From Kiloniella sp. EL199 (lineage in GTDB: Bacteria; Pseudomonadota; Alphaproteobacteria; Kiloniellales; Kiloniellaceae), in assembly GCF_900313065.1 (NCBI RefSeq), contig NZ_OMPU01000011.1, positions 1 to 64,000 on the forward strand: a stretch of DNA of 64,000 nucleotides, given 5' to 3'. Below are positions 1-7,999 of this stretch, piece after piece. The notes beneath the pieces are model-generated. The model saw nothing but the letters and a program-made list of their open reading frames with translations, made no database searches and was not told the DNA's origin. A program made the translations under genes and the position numbers. Position 1 is the first letter of the stretch; every line of letters begins with the position of its first letter.

Positions 1-507
1 CATCACCTATCTCCAGAGTGATGAGGGAACACATTATCTGTCTCTGGTCACCGATGCCTATTCTCGAAAGATCATGGGCTATGAAGTCAGTAATGAAATG
101 AAGACAAGCGATGTGATCAAGGCGTTGAAGATGGCAATGACACAGAGAAGAACAGATAAACCTGCTATTCATCATTCTGATCGCGGACTGCAATATTGTT
201 CTGGTGAGTATCAAAAACTCCTAGCCCAACAAAAGATATCACCCTCTATGACAGATGGATATGATTGCTATCAGAATGCAATGGCTGAGAGAGTGAACGG
301 GATCCTCAAACAAGAGTTCCTGCTCTATAAATGCAAAACCTTGGCTGAACTGAAGAAGCTGGTTGCTCAGTCCATTACAATATACAATCAACTCAGACCG
401 CACTTGAGCCTGGGTATGAAAACACCTGAACAGGTGCACAAAAAAGCCAGCTGCAATACACAGCTGGCTATAACTTAAAAACCGTCAACATATTTCAGGA
501 CGGGTCA
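1..507 (+). mobile_element. IS3-family insertion sequence, right part only
   Basis: This is the 3' part of an insertion sequence; the left part lies outside the window. It contains the C-terminal half of a DDE transposase and ends in a likely terminal inverted repeat, whose reverse complement begins TGACCCGTCCTGAAATATG (about 484-507). The end is placed at 507 because the terminal CA is followed directly by sequence that reads on in the LysR frame. The next three bases, TAG, could be a target duplication, but the other copy is not visible. TG...CA ends and short duplications are typical of the IS3 family. Confidence 0.85.
2..478 (+). CDS. IS3-family transposase, C-terminal part (5' end outside window)
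   Basis: The open frame runs in from the window edge, so the true start is not visible. The 159 visible residues are the rve/DDE integrase core of an IS3-type OrfB transposase. HHSDRGLQY carries the second catalytic Asp. NAMAERVNGILKQEF carries the catalytic Glu. The first Asp would lie just before the window. The C-terminal block YNQLRPHLSLGMKTPEQVH is the usual IS3-family ending. The protein would catalyse cut-out and insertion of the element, normally made as a fusion with OrfA by frameshifting. The visible part shows no frameshift or stop, so the element may be intact and recent. Confidence 0.9.
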   Translation: MTYLQSDEGTHYLSLVTDAYSRKIMGYEVSNEMKTSDVIKALKMAMTQRRTDKPAIHHSDRGLQYCSGEYQKLLAQQKISPSMTDGYDCYQNAMAERVNGILKQEFLLYKCKTLAELKKLVAQSITIYNQLRPHLSLGMKTPEQVHKKASCNTQLAIT

Positions 508-1016
508 TAGGACGGGGCGGCGACTATACTCATGCCACAATCAGATATTTTTTTCGCAATAAGTCTTGAGTCTATCAAGCGCCCAATACGAATACCAACA
601 TCAAAACCATCTTCAACCAGATCAACCATTTGATCATTAAGAACCAGATCTATTTCGATTTCCGGGAATTCTGCTCTAAAGGCCGCAAGCATTGGGGACA
701 TGCATTTAATTCCAAATGACATCGGCGCATTTATTTTCAGTAACCCGCGGGGCGTCGAAGATAATCGTGAAACCGCATGTTCGGCCTGATCTGCAACATC
801 CATTACAGCTTGGCATTTCTCAAAAAACAAACGCCCCGCCTCTGTCAACGAAAGTCTGCGTGTTGTTCTGTTAAGCAAACGTATTCCCAAACGATCCTCA
901 AGACGGCTTACCTGCTTTGACACAGCGGATTTACTTATACCCAAGACCTTGGCTGCAGCAGTAAAGCTTTCGTGTTCAACCACTGAAGCAAAAACAGCCA
1001 TTTCATTCAAATTCAT
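508..1016 (-). pseudogene. LysR-family regulator truncated by the IS element
   Basis: The N-terminal 170 or so residues of a LysR-type regulator are present. The first 60 form the winged helix-turn-helix, including AAKVLGISKSAVSKQVSRLE. The start of the periplasmic-binding-like effector domain follows, beginning near SSTPRGLLKINAPMSFG. A normal LysR protein has about 300 residues. Here the native frame stops at AAPSY, and the last codons (DPS, stop) come from the terminal repeat of the IS, so most of the effector domain is separated or lost. ATG at 1016 is preferred over the upstream in-frame GTG because it gives the standard LysR N-terminus. The gene is divergent from the pirin gene. Loss of function is inferred; a short DNA-binding fragment could still be made. 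Confidence 0.88.
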
Positions 1017-1033
1017 TTGCCGCACTTACGCTC

Positions 1034-1055
1034 ATTGTTTCCCCAAAGAAACAAT
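1034..1055. promoter_or_regulatory. 22-bp palindrome in the lysR-pirin intergenic region, likely LysR operator
   Basis: The arms ATTGTTTC and GAAACAAT are perfect complements separated by 6 bp. The core contains a T-N11-A spacing, the usual LysR box. A TATAAT hexamer follows at 1076-1081 for the pirin direction, without a good -35 element, as expected for an activated promoter. A second, weaker repeat (TCACAT ... ATGTGA, 1068-1091) overlaps that -10. The role as binding site of the truncated regulator is inferred. Confidence 0.5.
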
Positions 1056-1141
1056 CTTGTTCTAAAATCACATATTATAATCTTAATGTGACATAACTAT
1101 CTTAAGCTGAACAGCCACTTCTAAGAGTACAGGAAATCCTG

Positions 1142-1852
1142 ATGATTGATATCAGACCTTTTGACAGCTTGGGCAGATTTCAAAATGAATGGTTAAATGC
1201 CCGTTATCATTTCAGCTTTGCAAACTATATGAATCCGGATCGAACAGGCATTGGTCCTTTGCTGGTTTGGAATGATGATGAAATCCAGCCTGGTGGTGGC
1301 TTTCCCATGCATGGCCATCGAAATATGGAGATCATCACCTATGTAAGGTACGGCGCAATTTCTCATGAAGACCACCTATCCAACAAAGGGAAAACACCTG
1401 CAGGTGATATACAGGTCATGACAGCCGGTAAAGGCATCCTTCATAGTGAATACAACCACGAAGCAGAGATAACTGGCCTTTACCAAATCTGGATTCAGCC
1501 ATCCGAAACCTATCTCAATCCTCATTGGGATCAGAAAACCTTTTCCCAAGCCGATTACGCGGGCAGATTTTTACCACTGGCTTCCGGAGAGAAAAAGCAT
1601 CCCGACGCACTGCCTATAAATCAAAATGCCACTCTTTACGGCACCCACTTGCAGGAAAATAAAGAGATCAATCAGGCAATAGAAAAAGATCGATTAGGTT
1701 ATCTTGTGGTTTCAAAAGGATCGATCGAACTCAATGGTCACCGATTGAATGAGCGGGATGGTGTGATGATCGCGAATGAAGAAAACTTGAACATCAAAGC
1801 CCTCGGTAACGCAGAGCTCATTTTTGCAGACCTGCCAGATACAATTCAATAA
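1142..1852 (+). CDS. Pirin family protein (YhaK-like bicupin)
   Basis: This 236-residue protein belongs to the pirin family. The N-terminal cupin has the typical signature: GGGFPMHGHRNMEIITYV, a downstream H-x-D (SHEDHLSNKG), then GDIQVMTAGKGILHSEYN. The histidines in these blocks and the final Glu are the usual metal ligands. The C-terminal half is the shorter second cupin. Family members bind Fe or other metals, and some have quercetin 2,3-dioxygenase activity, so the true substrate is open. The start has AGGA 7 bases upstream. The gene lies 44 bp before a glutathionyl-hydroquinone reductase gene and is divergent from the broken LysR gene. The pair probably forms a quinone or electrophile detoxification operon once controlled by that regulator. 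Confidence 0.88.
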   Translation: MIDIRPFDSLGRFQNEWLNARYHFSFANYMNPDRTGIGPLLVWNDDEIQPGGGFPMHGHRNMEIITYVRYGAISHEDHLSNKGKTPAGDIQVMTAGKGILHSEYNHEAEITGLYQIWIQPSETYLNPHWDQKTFSQADYAGRFLPLASGEKKHPDALPINQNATLYGTHLQENKEINQAIEKDRLGYLVVSKGSIELNGHRLNERDGVMIANEENLNIKALGNAELIFADLPDTIQ

Positions 1853-1896
1853 GCCAGATACAACGCAATAAATTGCAGCCAAAAAAGGAACAGATA

Positions 1897-2871
1897 ATGG
1901 GAAAGCTCGTCGATGGTCAATGGCATGATGTCTGGTACGATACCAAAAGCAGCAATGGCAAATTTCAACGCAAAGACGCGCAGTTCAGAAACTGGGTAAC
2001 TACGGATGGATCACAAGGCCCCAATGGAGAAAAAGGCTACCCTGCTGAAAGCGGACGCTACCATCTCTATGTAAACCTCGCCTGCCCTTGGGCACACAGA
2101 GCCCTGATTTTCAGAACCCTAAAAGGGTTGGAAGAGATTATCTCCGTCTCTGTGGTTCATTGGGAAATGAAAGAAAACGGCTGGGAATTCAACCCCGGAG
2201 ATCTCGGCTCAACCGAAGATCATCTCTATGGATCTGATTATCTCTATCAAATCTATACAAAAGCTGATCCCAATTATACTGGCCGCGTTACCGTTCCTGT
2301 ACTGTGGGATAAAAAAGAAGGGACAATTATTTCAAATGAATCCTCTGAAATCATCAGGATGTTCAATAGTTCCTTTGATGGTTTTGCAACAAAGGACGTT
2401 CCTGATCTTTACCCGGAAGATATGCGAGAAGCCATCGATAGTGTTAACGAGCTGGTTTATCACAATATTAATAACGGCGTTTACAAAAGTGGCTTTGCAA
2501 CAACCCAACAAGCCTATGAAGAAGCATACCACGCGCTTTTCAATGTTATGGATAGTCTGGAAGAACGACTGAATTCACAAAAATACTTGGCCGGGGATCG
2601 CTTGTCAGAAGCTGACTGGCGGCTTTTCACCACCCTGTTACGCTTTGATTCCGTTTATTACGGTCATTTCAAATGTAACAAAAAACGGCTTGTTGACTAT
2701 CCCAACCTGTGGGCCTTAACACGCGAGCTTTACCAGTACGAAGGGGTAGCAGAAACCGTCAATATTCCCCACATAAAAGCCCACTATTACGGCAGCCACG
2801 GCACAATCAATCCAACCGGAATTATTCCTGTCGGACCTGATATTGATTTTAATCAGCCCCATAATCGCTAA
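1897..2871 (+). CDS. Glutathionyl-hydroquinone reductase (GST Xi / YqjG family)
   Basis: This 324-residue GST-fold protein reduces glutathionyl-hydroquinones to free hydroquinones and glutathione in the cytoplasm. The catalytic Cys lies in NLACPWAHRALIFRTLKGLE, the hallmark of the ECM4/YqjG/PcpF class. The N-terminus with W-x-x-x-W-Y and the loop ESGRYHLYV fit the class, as do ISNESSEIIRMFN in the thioredoxin half and LSEADWRLFTTLLRFD in the helical half. The ATG at 1897 is chosen over a TTG eight codons earlier because AAGGAA sits at the right distance before it. Length matches the family (about 320). A strong terminator follows, closing the pirin-reductase unit. Confidence 0.92.
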   Translation: MGKLVDGQWHDVWYDTKSSNGKFQRKDAQFRNWVTTDGSQGPNGEKGYPAESGRYHLYVNLACPWAHRALIFRTLKGLEEIISVSVVHWEMKENGWEFNPGDLGSTEDHLYGSDYLYQIYTKADPNYTGRVTVPVLWDKKEGTIISNESSEIIRMFNSSFDGFATKDVPDLYPEDMREAIDSVNELVYHNINNGVYKSGFATTQQAYEEAYHALFNVMDSLEERLNSQKYLAGDRLSEADWRLFTTLLRFDSVYYGHFKCNKKRLVDYPNLWALTRELYQYEGVAETVNIPHIKAHYYGSHGTINPTGIIPVGPDIDFNQPHNR

Positions 2872-2887
2872 AAATCTCATGGCCACA

Positions 2888-2930
2888 CGCTATCGGCTTA
2901 ATCCAGAGCCGATAGCGATCCTAATTTTTG
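2888..2930 (+). terminator. Rho-independent terminator after the hydroquinone reductase gene
   Basis: An 11-bp perfect stem (CGCTATCGGCT / AGCCGATAGCG) with an 8-nt loop is followed by ATCCTAATTTTTGG. It also faces the end of the convergent DUF924 gene. Confidence 0.8.
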
Positions 2931-2947
2931 GTTTTTAACTCTTTGGA

Positions 2948-3487
2948 TTAAAAAGAAGATCCCGGTTGTTTCAGAAACTCGGTTTCTTCTGGTGTACTTT
3001 CCCGCCCCAACACTTCATTGCGATGAGGAAAACGGCCAAACCGACGAATGATCACTTCATGCTTTTGCGCATAACTCAACCAATCAGGATTTTCGTCCAT
3101 ATCCTGATAAAGCTCCAGAGATTTTTCCTGCACTGCAAGGTCTTCGCTATGCTCAAAAGGCAAAAGGATAAAATTCCGCTCTCGTTGCGGAAGCTCTGTG
3201 TGCCATTCTTTATCGACAACCATTTGAGCAATACCCAATGCCTTTTCATCCGTTGCAAAGGTTTTGGGATCATTCCGGAACAAATTACGCGGTGCTTGGT
3301 CGAGCAAAATACAAAGTGCCAAGCAGCCTTTTACTGTCTCAGCCCAGTGATCTAGCTCACCTGCACTTGCTTGCTCATAGAGAGAACCAAGTTTTTCAGC
3401 AACTTCACGATCAAATTTCGGATCTTTAAAAAACCACTTCCGGTCCATACCGTCAGCTAACCAAAAATCCAAAACATCACTAATCAC
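2948..3487 (-). CDS. DUF924 family protein
   Basis: A 179-residue soluble protein of the DUF924 family, which has a tetratricopeptide-like helical fold and no established biochemical role. Recognisable blocks are the N-terminal VLDFWLADGMDRKWFFKDPKFD, the central CILLDQAPRNLFRNDPKTFATD and the C-terminal RRFGRFPHRNEVLGRESTPEE. The start is a GTG with GAGGAG eight bases upstream. The gene lies downstream of the large PEPC-like gene on the same strand, with a strong hairpin between them, so it may have its own promoter. Confidence 0.85.
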   Translation of the reverse strand: MISDVLDFWLADGMDRKWFFKDPKFDREVAEKLGSLYEQASAGELDHWAETVKGCLALCILLDQAPRNLFRNDPKTFATDEKALGIAQMVVDKEWHTELPQRERNFILLPFEHSEDLAVQEKSLELYQDMDENPDWLSYAQKHEVIIRRFGRFPHRNEVLGRESTPEETEFLKQPGSSF

Positions 3488-3521
3488 GGTGTATTCTCCT
3501 CAAAGATCGGCACTCATTATC

Positions 3522-3579
3522 AAGGTTCAGAGCCTGTAGTTTACATCAAAACCATAGATGATCACAGGTTCTGAACCTT
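3522..3579 (-). terminator. Long hairpin after the PEPC-like gene
   Basis: AAGGTTCAGAGCCTGT (3522-3537) pairs with ACAGGTTCTGAACCTT (3564-3579): 16 positions with one G/T mismatch and a 26-nt loop. It lies 14 bp past the stop of the PEPC-like gene. There is no clear T-run on the minus strand, so it may be a stabilising or Rho-dependent end rather than a classic terminator. Confidence 0.55.
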
Positions 3580-3592
3580 TTATATCAATGCT

Positions 3593-6580
3593 TTACCCGT
3601 GTGCGCCAATACTATTTGAAATACCGACAGAGATTCTGCGACAAAGGTCATACAGCTCTTCAATCGGTTCAAAGATATTGGTATGTTCATCAGAGTAATC
3701 GCGAGTTTCATCATCGCTATAATCGCTAGGCTCCCCATACTCTTTAGCGGTAAAAATCGTTTTCCCTTCATGAACAGGGAAAGTTGCTTTCAGTTCCTCC
3801 AGAGCCGCCGGAATTTCCATCGCGATAATATCCTGAATCAAATCCTCAAGTGTTAAATCATCACGATTGGCAAAGGCAGGAATACGCATTGCCAACAGGA
3901 AGATTTCCTGAATGAGACACAATCGAACCACATGCAGAATAATCAGATTGATTCGCCGACGGGTATCAAAAGGAAAGACCTTCTCTTGCCCATCCGCAGC
4001 CAGCGCATCCAACCCGCGATGGAGATGAATTGCATCCTGACGAAAAATCTGCAACATCCTGTTCATACCGTCATAACGCTGGGTATCACCAACCAGATTG
4101 GAAAGACGAAGCTGATCACGGGCCCGCTCAGTATGCTTAACCGCATAGGCCTTCGCCAACCAGTATCTGGGATTGAAAAGCGCTGCATAAGCTTCCGGCG
4201 TATTTAAACTACTCAGGCCTTTTGCATAGGACACCATATCCATAAAACGTCGAACTCGGTCTGATTCTCCATGCAATTTCACAAAAGCATCCAGATCTCT
4301 CGATATAGCAGTCCCAAAACCACCCGCAGTATTGGCCAGATAACCCAGTTGCTGAAGGATCGCATTATGCGGGATTGCCCTGATCTGTGACGGATGCCCC
4401 CGATCAATCCCGTGATGTTTATCGTGTTGACGCTTACTCTTTCTGGATCCTGTCTGATACAACAGATTTGTGCTGAAAGAGCCTAAAAGGGCTGCATAAT
4501 CTTTATTCTCCAACGTGTTTTCATGAAAATCTTTCAGGGTCAAAAAGAAATCCAGTGAGTAGTCTGTGTTGGTATAAAATGCATCCTTGCCATCTACAGT
4601 CGGTTTACCCAAAGCATGCTCAAGCAGGCGAGTGACTGTAGTCAAGGCAAGCTTGGGGGTCCCGAAATAAAGGTAGCCGTCACCGCCCTGAAAGCTGACT
4701 TCCTGTTTCAGAGGAATATTATTCGCGGCAAACAATGAGCGAGTCATAGGAGAAGACACATATTTAAGACGATCATTGAAACTCAGTGGATGCGCCCCGC
4801 GGCCCATTGATTCGCCATGAGTATCAAAAATAACAACCTCGACACCTTTGACATTATAATCAGCAAGTAATCTTGCTAACTTCATATGCAGACGTTCGAT
4901 CGCAAGCGATGCAGAAACCTGGCCCAAATAACGCCCGGCATCAGAGAAACCGGTTTGAATGCACAAACGTCCACGCTTTTCAACATAGGCGCGATAGTGC
5001 TCGTTCTCCAGAAGTTCAGCAATGACTTCACTTCCGCGTTCCAGTGCCGTTCCCGTTTCAAACAGTGGAGAGATATCCAGTAAATCATCAACACCGAACA
5101 GCTTTGCATAATAAAGCGCTGTCAGAATGGTAAAAGGCGTGTCGCATTCGGCAATCAAAAAGCGGATCGGACGCGACGCATCAACATACTTGATCATCTG
5201 GGCAATCAGCATGAACATGCGTTTTGCGGTTGTATGTTCAGCAGATAGCGAGCCAAAATTGATGCGAATTGGCTGTACTTCATCCAACAGTCCAGAAAGA
5301 GCCCTGAAATTCCCTCTGCGGCGCCCGGGATCATCCGGCTCCCCTTCCATAGCAATATTCTTGCGAATAGCATTATGGAGTTGCGCAGAATTGAGCCTGA
5401 CGTGCATATGAGATGTTGCCAAACCATAGTTTGCGATTTCAGACCTCAGAATAATGAGAGAACGTTTCAGATCGGCTTTATCGGTTAAGCTCAGCGCGCG
5501 ATTAATCGCTTCAATTAATTCCGCTGTGTGCACCAAACGTGCACCATCATCAGCAACGATAGAGCGGGATACCTCCTTTAATGCCTCTTCTGATGCACTG
5601 TTATCACTGAAAAATTCTGTTTCCTTTTCAGCCACGTGCAAGGCAAGTGTCACCCGGCTCTTAATCAAGGCAAGCGTGGTTTCCAATTCATCCTTCTGGC
5701 CCTTATGAGCCGCAATGATCTCGTTCAATTTGGAGATATAGTAACCAAGTTGAACGACCTGAACCTTCATACGGGTGTGAAGCGTATTTGCCCATGTAAT
5801 GTCCGTCCGGCCATCCAGATCATATCCAACCCAACTCGCCACCGACAGGACACGCGGAGAAAGTTCGGTCCATTTTTCAGGATACAGTTCTTCCGCAACG
5901 GCCAGAGCAACGTCGTACACCTCGCGTAAGGCTTGCTGTATAGAGGCGATTGCTTCCATCGCCTGACCATGTTCGGCCAAGAGATCAATCGCCTGATCTG
6001 GCTCATGAGAATTACCAATGACAAGCTGATTTAGTGCCTCAATCGCCTTGGTATCAAGTGCCTGCCCATCAGCGTTTTCATTGGCTGTAAATTGGGCCAA
6101 AGCCTGATACAGTTCTTTTGATAAACCAAAGGTCGGATGCGCGGTGATAACAATTCCGAATGCTTCACGTTCCAGCTTGTCTTTAAAAGCTTCGAACGAT
6201 AACTGGGTGTTGGCATCATCAAAAGCCAGCGCCTTGAAAAGCTCTGACAGTCTGGATTTGTTATCTGCAATGCTTTCGACACCAACATAATCAGAAACGC
6301 GCTTGGCTCTGTCCCCAAAAGCTTCAACAGAAAGGTATTGCACCAGTTGAGAAAGCAAATCTACAGACAGATTACCCGCCGCCAGTCGTTCAGAAAGATC
6401 ATGTGCAAGCTCCAGAACCGGATTCCCCAACGGATGGCTGGTTGTCTGTTGCCTCATTGTAATCAGACGAGTTTCCAGTTCATCACGTAATGCGCAAGCT
6501 TCCGTAAAACGCTTCTCACCTTTGACTTGAGAAAACAATACGTCCAAAGCGAGCCCTTTAGAGGTTTTAGATTTTGCCAT
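3593..6580 (-). CDS. Divergent phosphoenolpyruvate carboxylase homologue
   Basis: A protein of 995 residues related along its whole length to phosphoenolpyruvate carboxylase, which makes oxaloacetate from PEP and bicarbonate. Family landmarks appear in the right order: ITAHPTF near residue 147 (canonical TAHPTE), WVGYDLDGRTD near 255 (WMGGDRDGNP), SPLFET, TGFSDAGRYLG near 543 (GYSDSxKDAG), DTHGESMGRGAHP near 590 (FHGRGGxxGRGG), and a C-terminal Gly. The catalytic His of HPT and the later GRG Arg are kept. The Glu of HPTE, the Lys of SDSxKD and the Arg of HGRGG are changed. It may be a lineage-specific PEPC or have another function. ATG at 6580 is preferred over one six codons earlier because GAAGG lies at good distance. 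It is long for the family (880-970). Confidence 0.72.
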   Translation of the reverse strand: MAKSKTSKGLALDVLFSQVKGEKRFTEACALRDELETRLITMRQQTTSHPLGNPVLELAHDLSERLAAGNLSVDLLSQLVQYLSVEAFGDRAKRVSDYVGVESIADNKSRLSELFKALAFDDANTQLSFEAFKDKLEREAFGIVITAHPTFGLSKELYQALAQFTANENADGQALDTKAIEALNQLVIGNSHEPDQAIDLLAEHGQAMEAIASIQQALREVYDVALAVAEELYPEKWTELSPRVLSVASWVGYDLDGRTDITWANTLHTRMKVQVVQLGYYISKLNEIIAAHKGQKDELETTLALIKSRVTLALHVAEKETEFFSDNSASEEALKEVSRSIVADDGARLVHTAELIEAINRALSLTDKADLKRSLIILRSEIANYGLATSHMHVRLNSAQLHNAIRKNIAMEGEPDDPGRRRGNFRALSGLLDEVQPIRINFGSLSAEHTTAKRMFMLIAQMIKYVDASRPIRFLIAECDTPFTILTALYYAKLFGVDDLLDISPLFETGTALERGSEVIAELLENEHYRAYVEKRGRLCIQTGFSDAGRYLGQVSASLAIERLHMKLARLLADYNVKGVEVVIFDTHGESMGRGAHPLSFNDRLKYVSSPMTRSLFAANNIPLKQEVSFQGGDGYLYFGTPKLALTTVTRLLEHALGKPTVDGKDAFYTNTDYSLDFFLTLKDFHENTLENKDYAALLGSFSTNLLYQTGSRKSKRQHDKHHGIDRGHPSQIRAIPHNAILQQLGYLANTAGGFGTAISRDLDAFVKLHGESDRVRRFMDMVSYAKGLSSLNTPEAYAALFNPRYWLAKAYAVKHTERARDQLRLSNLVGDTQRYDGMNRMLQIFRQDAIHLHRGLDALAADGQEKVFPFDTRRRINLIILHVVRLCLIQEIFLLAMRIPAFANRDDLTLEDLIQDIIAMEIPAALEELKATFPVHEGKTIFTAKEYGEPSDYSDDETRDYSDEHTNIFEPIEELYDLCRRISVGISNSIGAHG

Positions 6581-6982
6581 TAATTTTGACCTTCCCATTC
6601 ACGACACAATTGCAGGTACCCAGACGCAAATATGTCTTCCATACCTTCTAGTTCATAGTCACTTTTATATGTTTATTTCCCGATTTTTCGGGTCTGTCGT
6701 GCTGGAGGCTTTTATGTGACCAATTTTAATTTTCTGTGCTTATAAGAGAAAGTTACAAAACTGGCAAAGAGAATTATTCGATCAACTCATAATCAAAACC
6801 TGCATATTCTATTTTTTTCAAATAATTAAGCCCCAATTTATCCATCAAAATAAAAAGACTTTTGAATAATTGTCTTCAATTCGCTGATTATTATGGTTAA
6901 TTTTCAGTAGGTCACAGAAAAGCCACTGGAATCACTAGAAAAAATCGTTGCATCAAGATTCATAAAGGAATAAAACTAAGTT
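6581..6982. other. Non-coding AT-rich intergenic region
   Basis: About 400 bp between divergent genes. No ORF with a ribosome site, no tRNA and no clear terminator was seen. It must hold the promoters of the PEPC-like gene (minus) and the small acidic gene (plus), but no confident -35/-10 pair could be chosen among the many AT-rich hexamers. Confidence 0.6.
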
Positions 6983-7252
6983 ATGAGCGATTTTTTTGAA
7001 AATGACGATGAACTCGTCTTGCAACTAGGCGACCTTCTTCCTGATGACGCAGGGGAAGTGGTTTTGTTCGCGCGCGATGAACCGCTCAAAATTGAAGCCG
7101 ATACACCTTTGATTGAAACAGGCGTTGTGGAAGATTCACACATCACAGCTTCCGGAACAGATGTTGGCGGGCTGACATATAGTCAGTTTGCAAACGGAAT
7201 GACCCTGTATCACGACAATGATCATATCCTGATTATTGCACCAGACGTATAA
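6983..7252 (+). CDS. Small acidic protein of unknown function
   Basis: An 89-residue, strongly acidic protein without Cys, signal peptide or membrane segment. The N-terminal third is Asp/Glu-rich (FFENDDELVLQLGDLLPDD). The C-terminal part has alternating hydrophobic and polar residues ending in GMTLYHDNDHILIIAPDV, a pattern that recalls the beta-strand ends of repeat-type calcium-binding or cadherin-like proteins, but I do not recognise a family. AAGGA lies 13 bases before the ATG, a long but usable spacing. It stands alone between a 400-bp intergenic region and the DUF2946 leader. Frame openness over 270 bp and a plausible start support a real gene; function is unknown. Confidence 0.55.
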   Translation: MSDFFENDDELVLQLGDLLPDDAGEVVLFARDEPLKIEADTPLIETGVVEDSHITASGTDVGGLTYSQFANGMTLYHDNDHILIIAPDV

Positions 7253-7413
7253 AATCCCCACTAAAAGATATTAAATATCTCTCCTGCTCGTTTATGCAAA
7301 CGATTAGATACTTACCTCTACGATATCTAGATCAACTGTCCCCAGATAGCTGCGACAAATACGCACGAAATGCCTATTCCTTATAGTTTCTCTGGGCTCT
7401 GATCTTGCCAAGT

Positions 7414-7491
7414 CCGTTCCAAGGAGGTAAGGATCAAGTATGAAAGCCCTACCGATATAAGGGCCGCATTTGGAACATACTTGAGCATCCT
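7414..7491 (+). promoter_or_regulatory. Structured leader with possible six-codon leader peptide before the DUF2946 gene
   Basis: A consensus ribosome site AAGGAGGT (7422-7429) precedes ATG at 7440 and the six-codon frame MKALPI with TAA at 7458-7460. GTTCCAA (from about 7415) can pair with TTGGAAC (7470-7476), enclosing this mini-ORF. GCCCT / AGGGC forms an inner hairpin. The DUF2946 ATG at 7492 has no clear ribosome site of its own, so the strong upstream site may matter for its translation. This is suggestive only. Confidence 0.35.
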
Positions 7492-7920
7492 ATGCCCCGG
7501 CACAACAGACAGATCGCACGACAGGATAAGCAAAGCATCGCTGCGCTTTCTATCTTTGCGCTTTGTCTCAAAATGCTACTGCCGATTGCTGCAAGTTTTT
7601 TTATTTCCCATCAGGCAACGGCCTCGGTTAGCAACACCGCCTTCGACAAGCAAACAAGTCTGGAAAAATCTCTGAGCTTTATTTGCACACCCGGCGGCAT
7701 TTTTGTGGATCAGGACAGTAAATCAAGTTCGATGGATCTCGCTGATCACTGCGACTTTTGCCTGACAAGTGCATTTGTCACGATTCACAGAGATACCAAT
7801 AATTTAGAGACATACACGTTGCTCGAAAGTTCTCTGTCCTGGCAAATTATTGGCTCAAAACAGACAAGATTGCTTTTCGACGGACACCGTCATTCTTCAA
7901 GAGCACCACCTCGCGCTTGA
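7492..7920 (+). CDS. DUF2946 family protein, candidate copper-responsive upstream ORF
   Basis: A 142-residue protein with a basic N-terminus and one hydrophobic segment (about residues 17-37, signal-like). It has a Cys pair in HCDFCL, a His-containing tail and the C-terminal end SSRAPPRA. This combination is the DUF2946 pattern. Members of this family next to copper genes, such as CruR in Bordetella and CutF in Rhodobacter capsulatus, have been described as translated leaders. Their nascent chain senses copper through the Cys pair and controls the next gene. Here the next gene, 79 bp downstream on the same strand, encodes a PCuAC copper chaperone. ATG at 7492 is the only start after an in-frame TGA at 7441 and lacks a good ribosome site. 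A stable protein product is therefore uncertain. Confidence 0.7.
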   Translation: MPRHNRQIARQDKQSIAALSIFALCLKMLLPIAASFFISHQATASVSNTAFDKQTSLEKSLSFICTPGGIFVDQDSKSSSMDLADHCDFCLTSAFVTIHRDTNNLETYTLLESSLSWQIIGSKQTRLLFDGHRHSSRAPPRA

Positions 7921-7999
7921 TAAGCGTAATAATTATCCCGATTTTCACACATATTTCTTTTTTCAGACTCTCTGTAGCTGAAAACAACATGAGGTTATC
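7906..7999 (+). promoter_or_regulatory. Possible ribosome-site sequestering structure between DUF2946 and the PCuAC gene
   Basis: ACCTC at 7908-7912, inside the Pro-Pro-Arg codons, is complementary to GAGGT at 7991-7995, the ribosome site of the PCuAC gene; one G-U pair extends it. A hairpin TTTTCAG (7960-7966) / CTGAAAA (7978-7984) lies between. A ribosome paused on the last codons would mask ACCTC and free the ribosome site. Five Watson-Crick pairs are weak alone, so this is a hypothesis. Confidence 0.4.

Noticed and set aside
7481-7675. Alternative frame overlapping the DUF2946 start
   Set aside because: Starts at TTG and lacks any family signal, while the +1 frame gives the full DUF2946 pattern.
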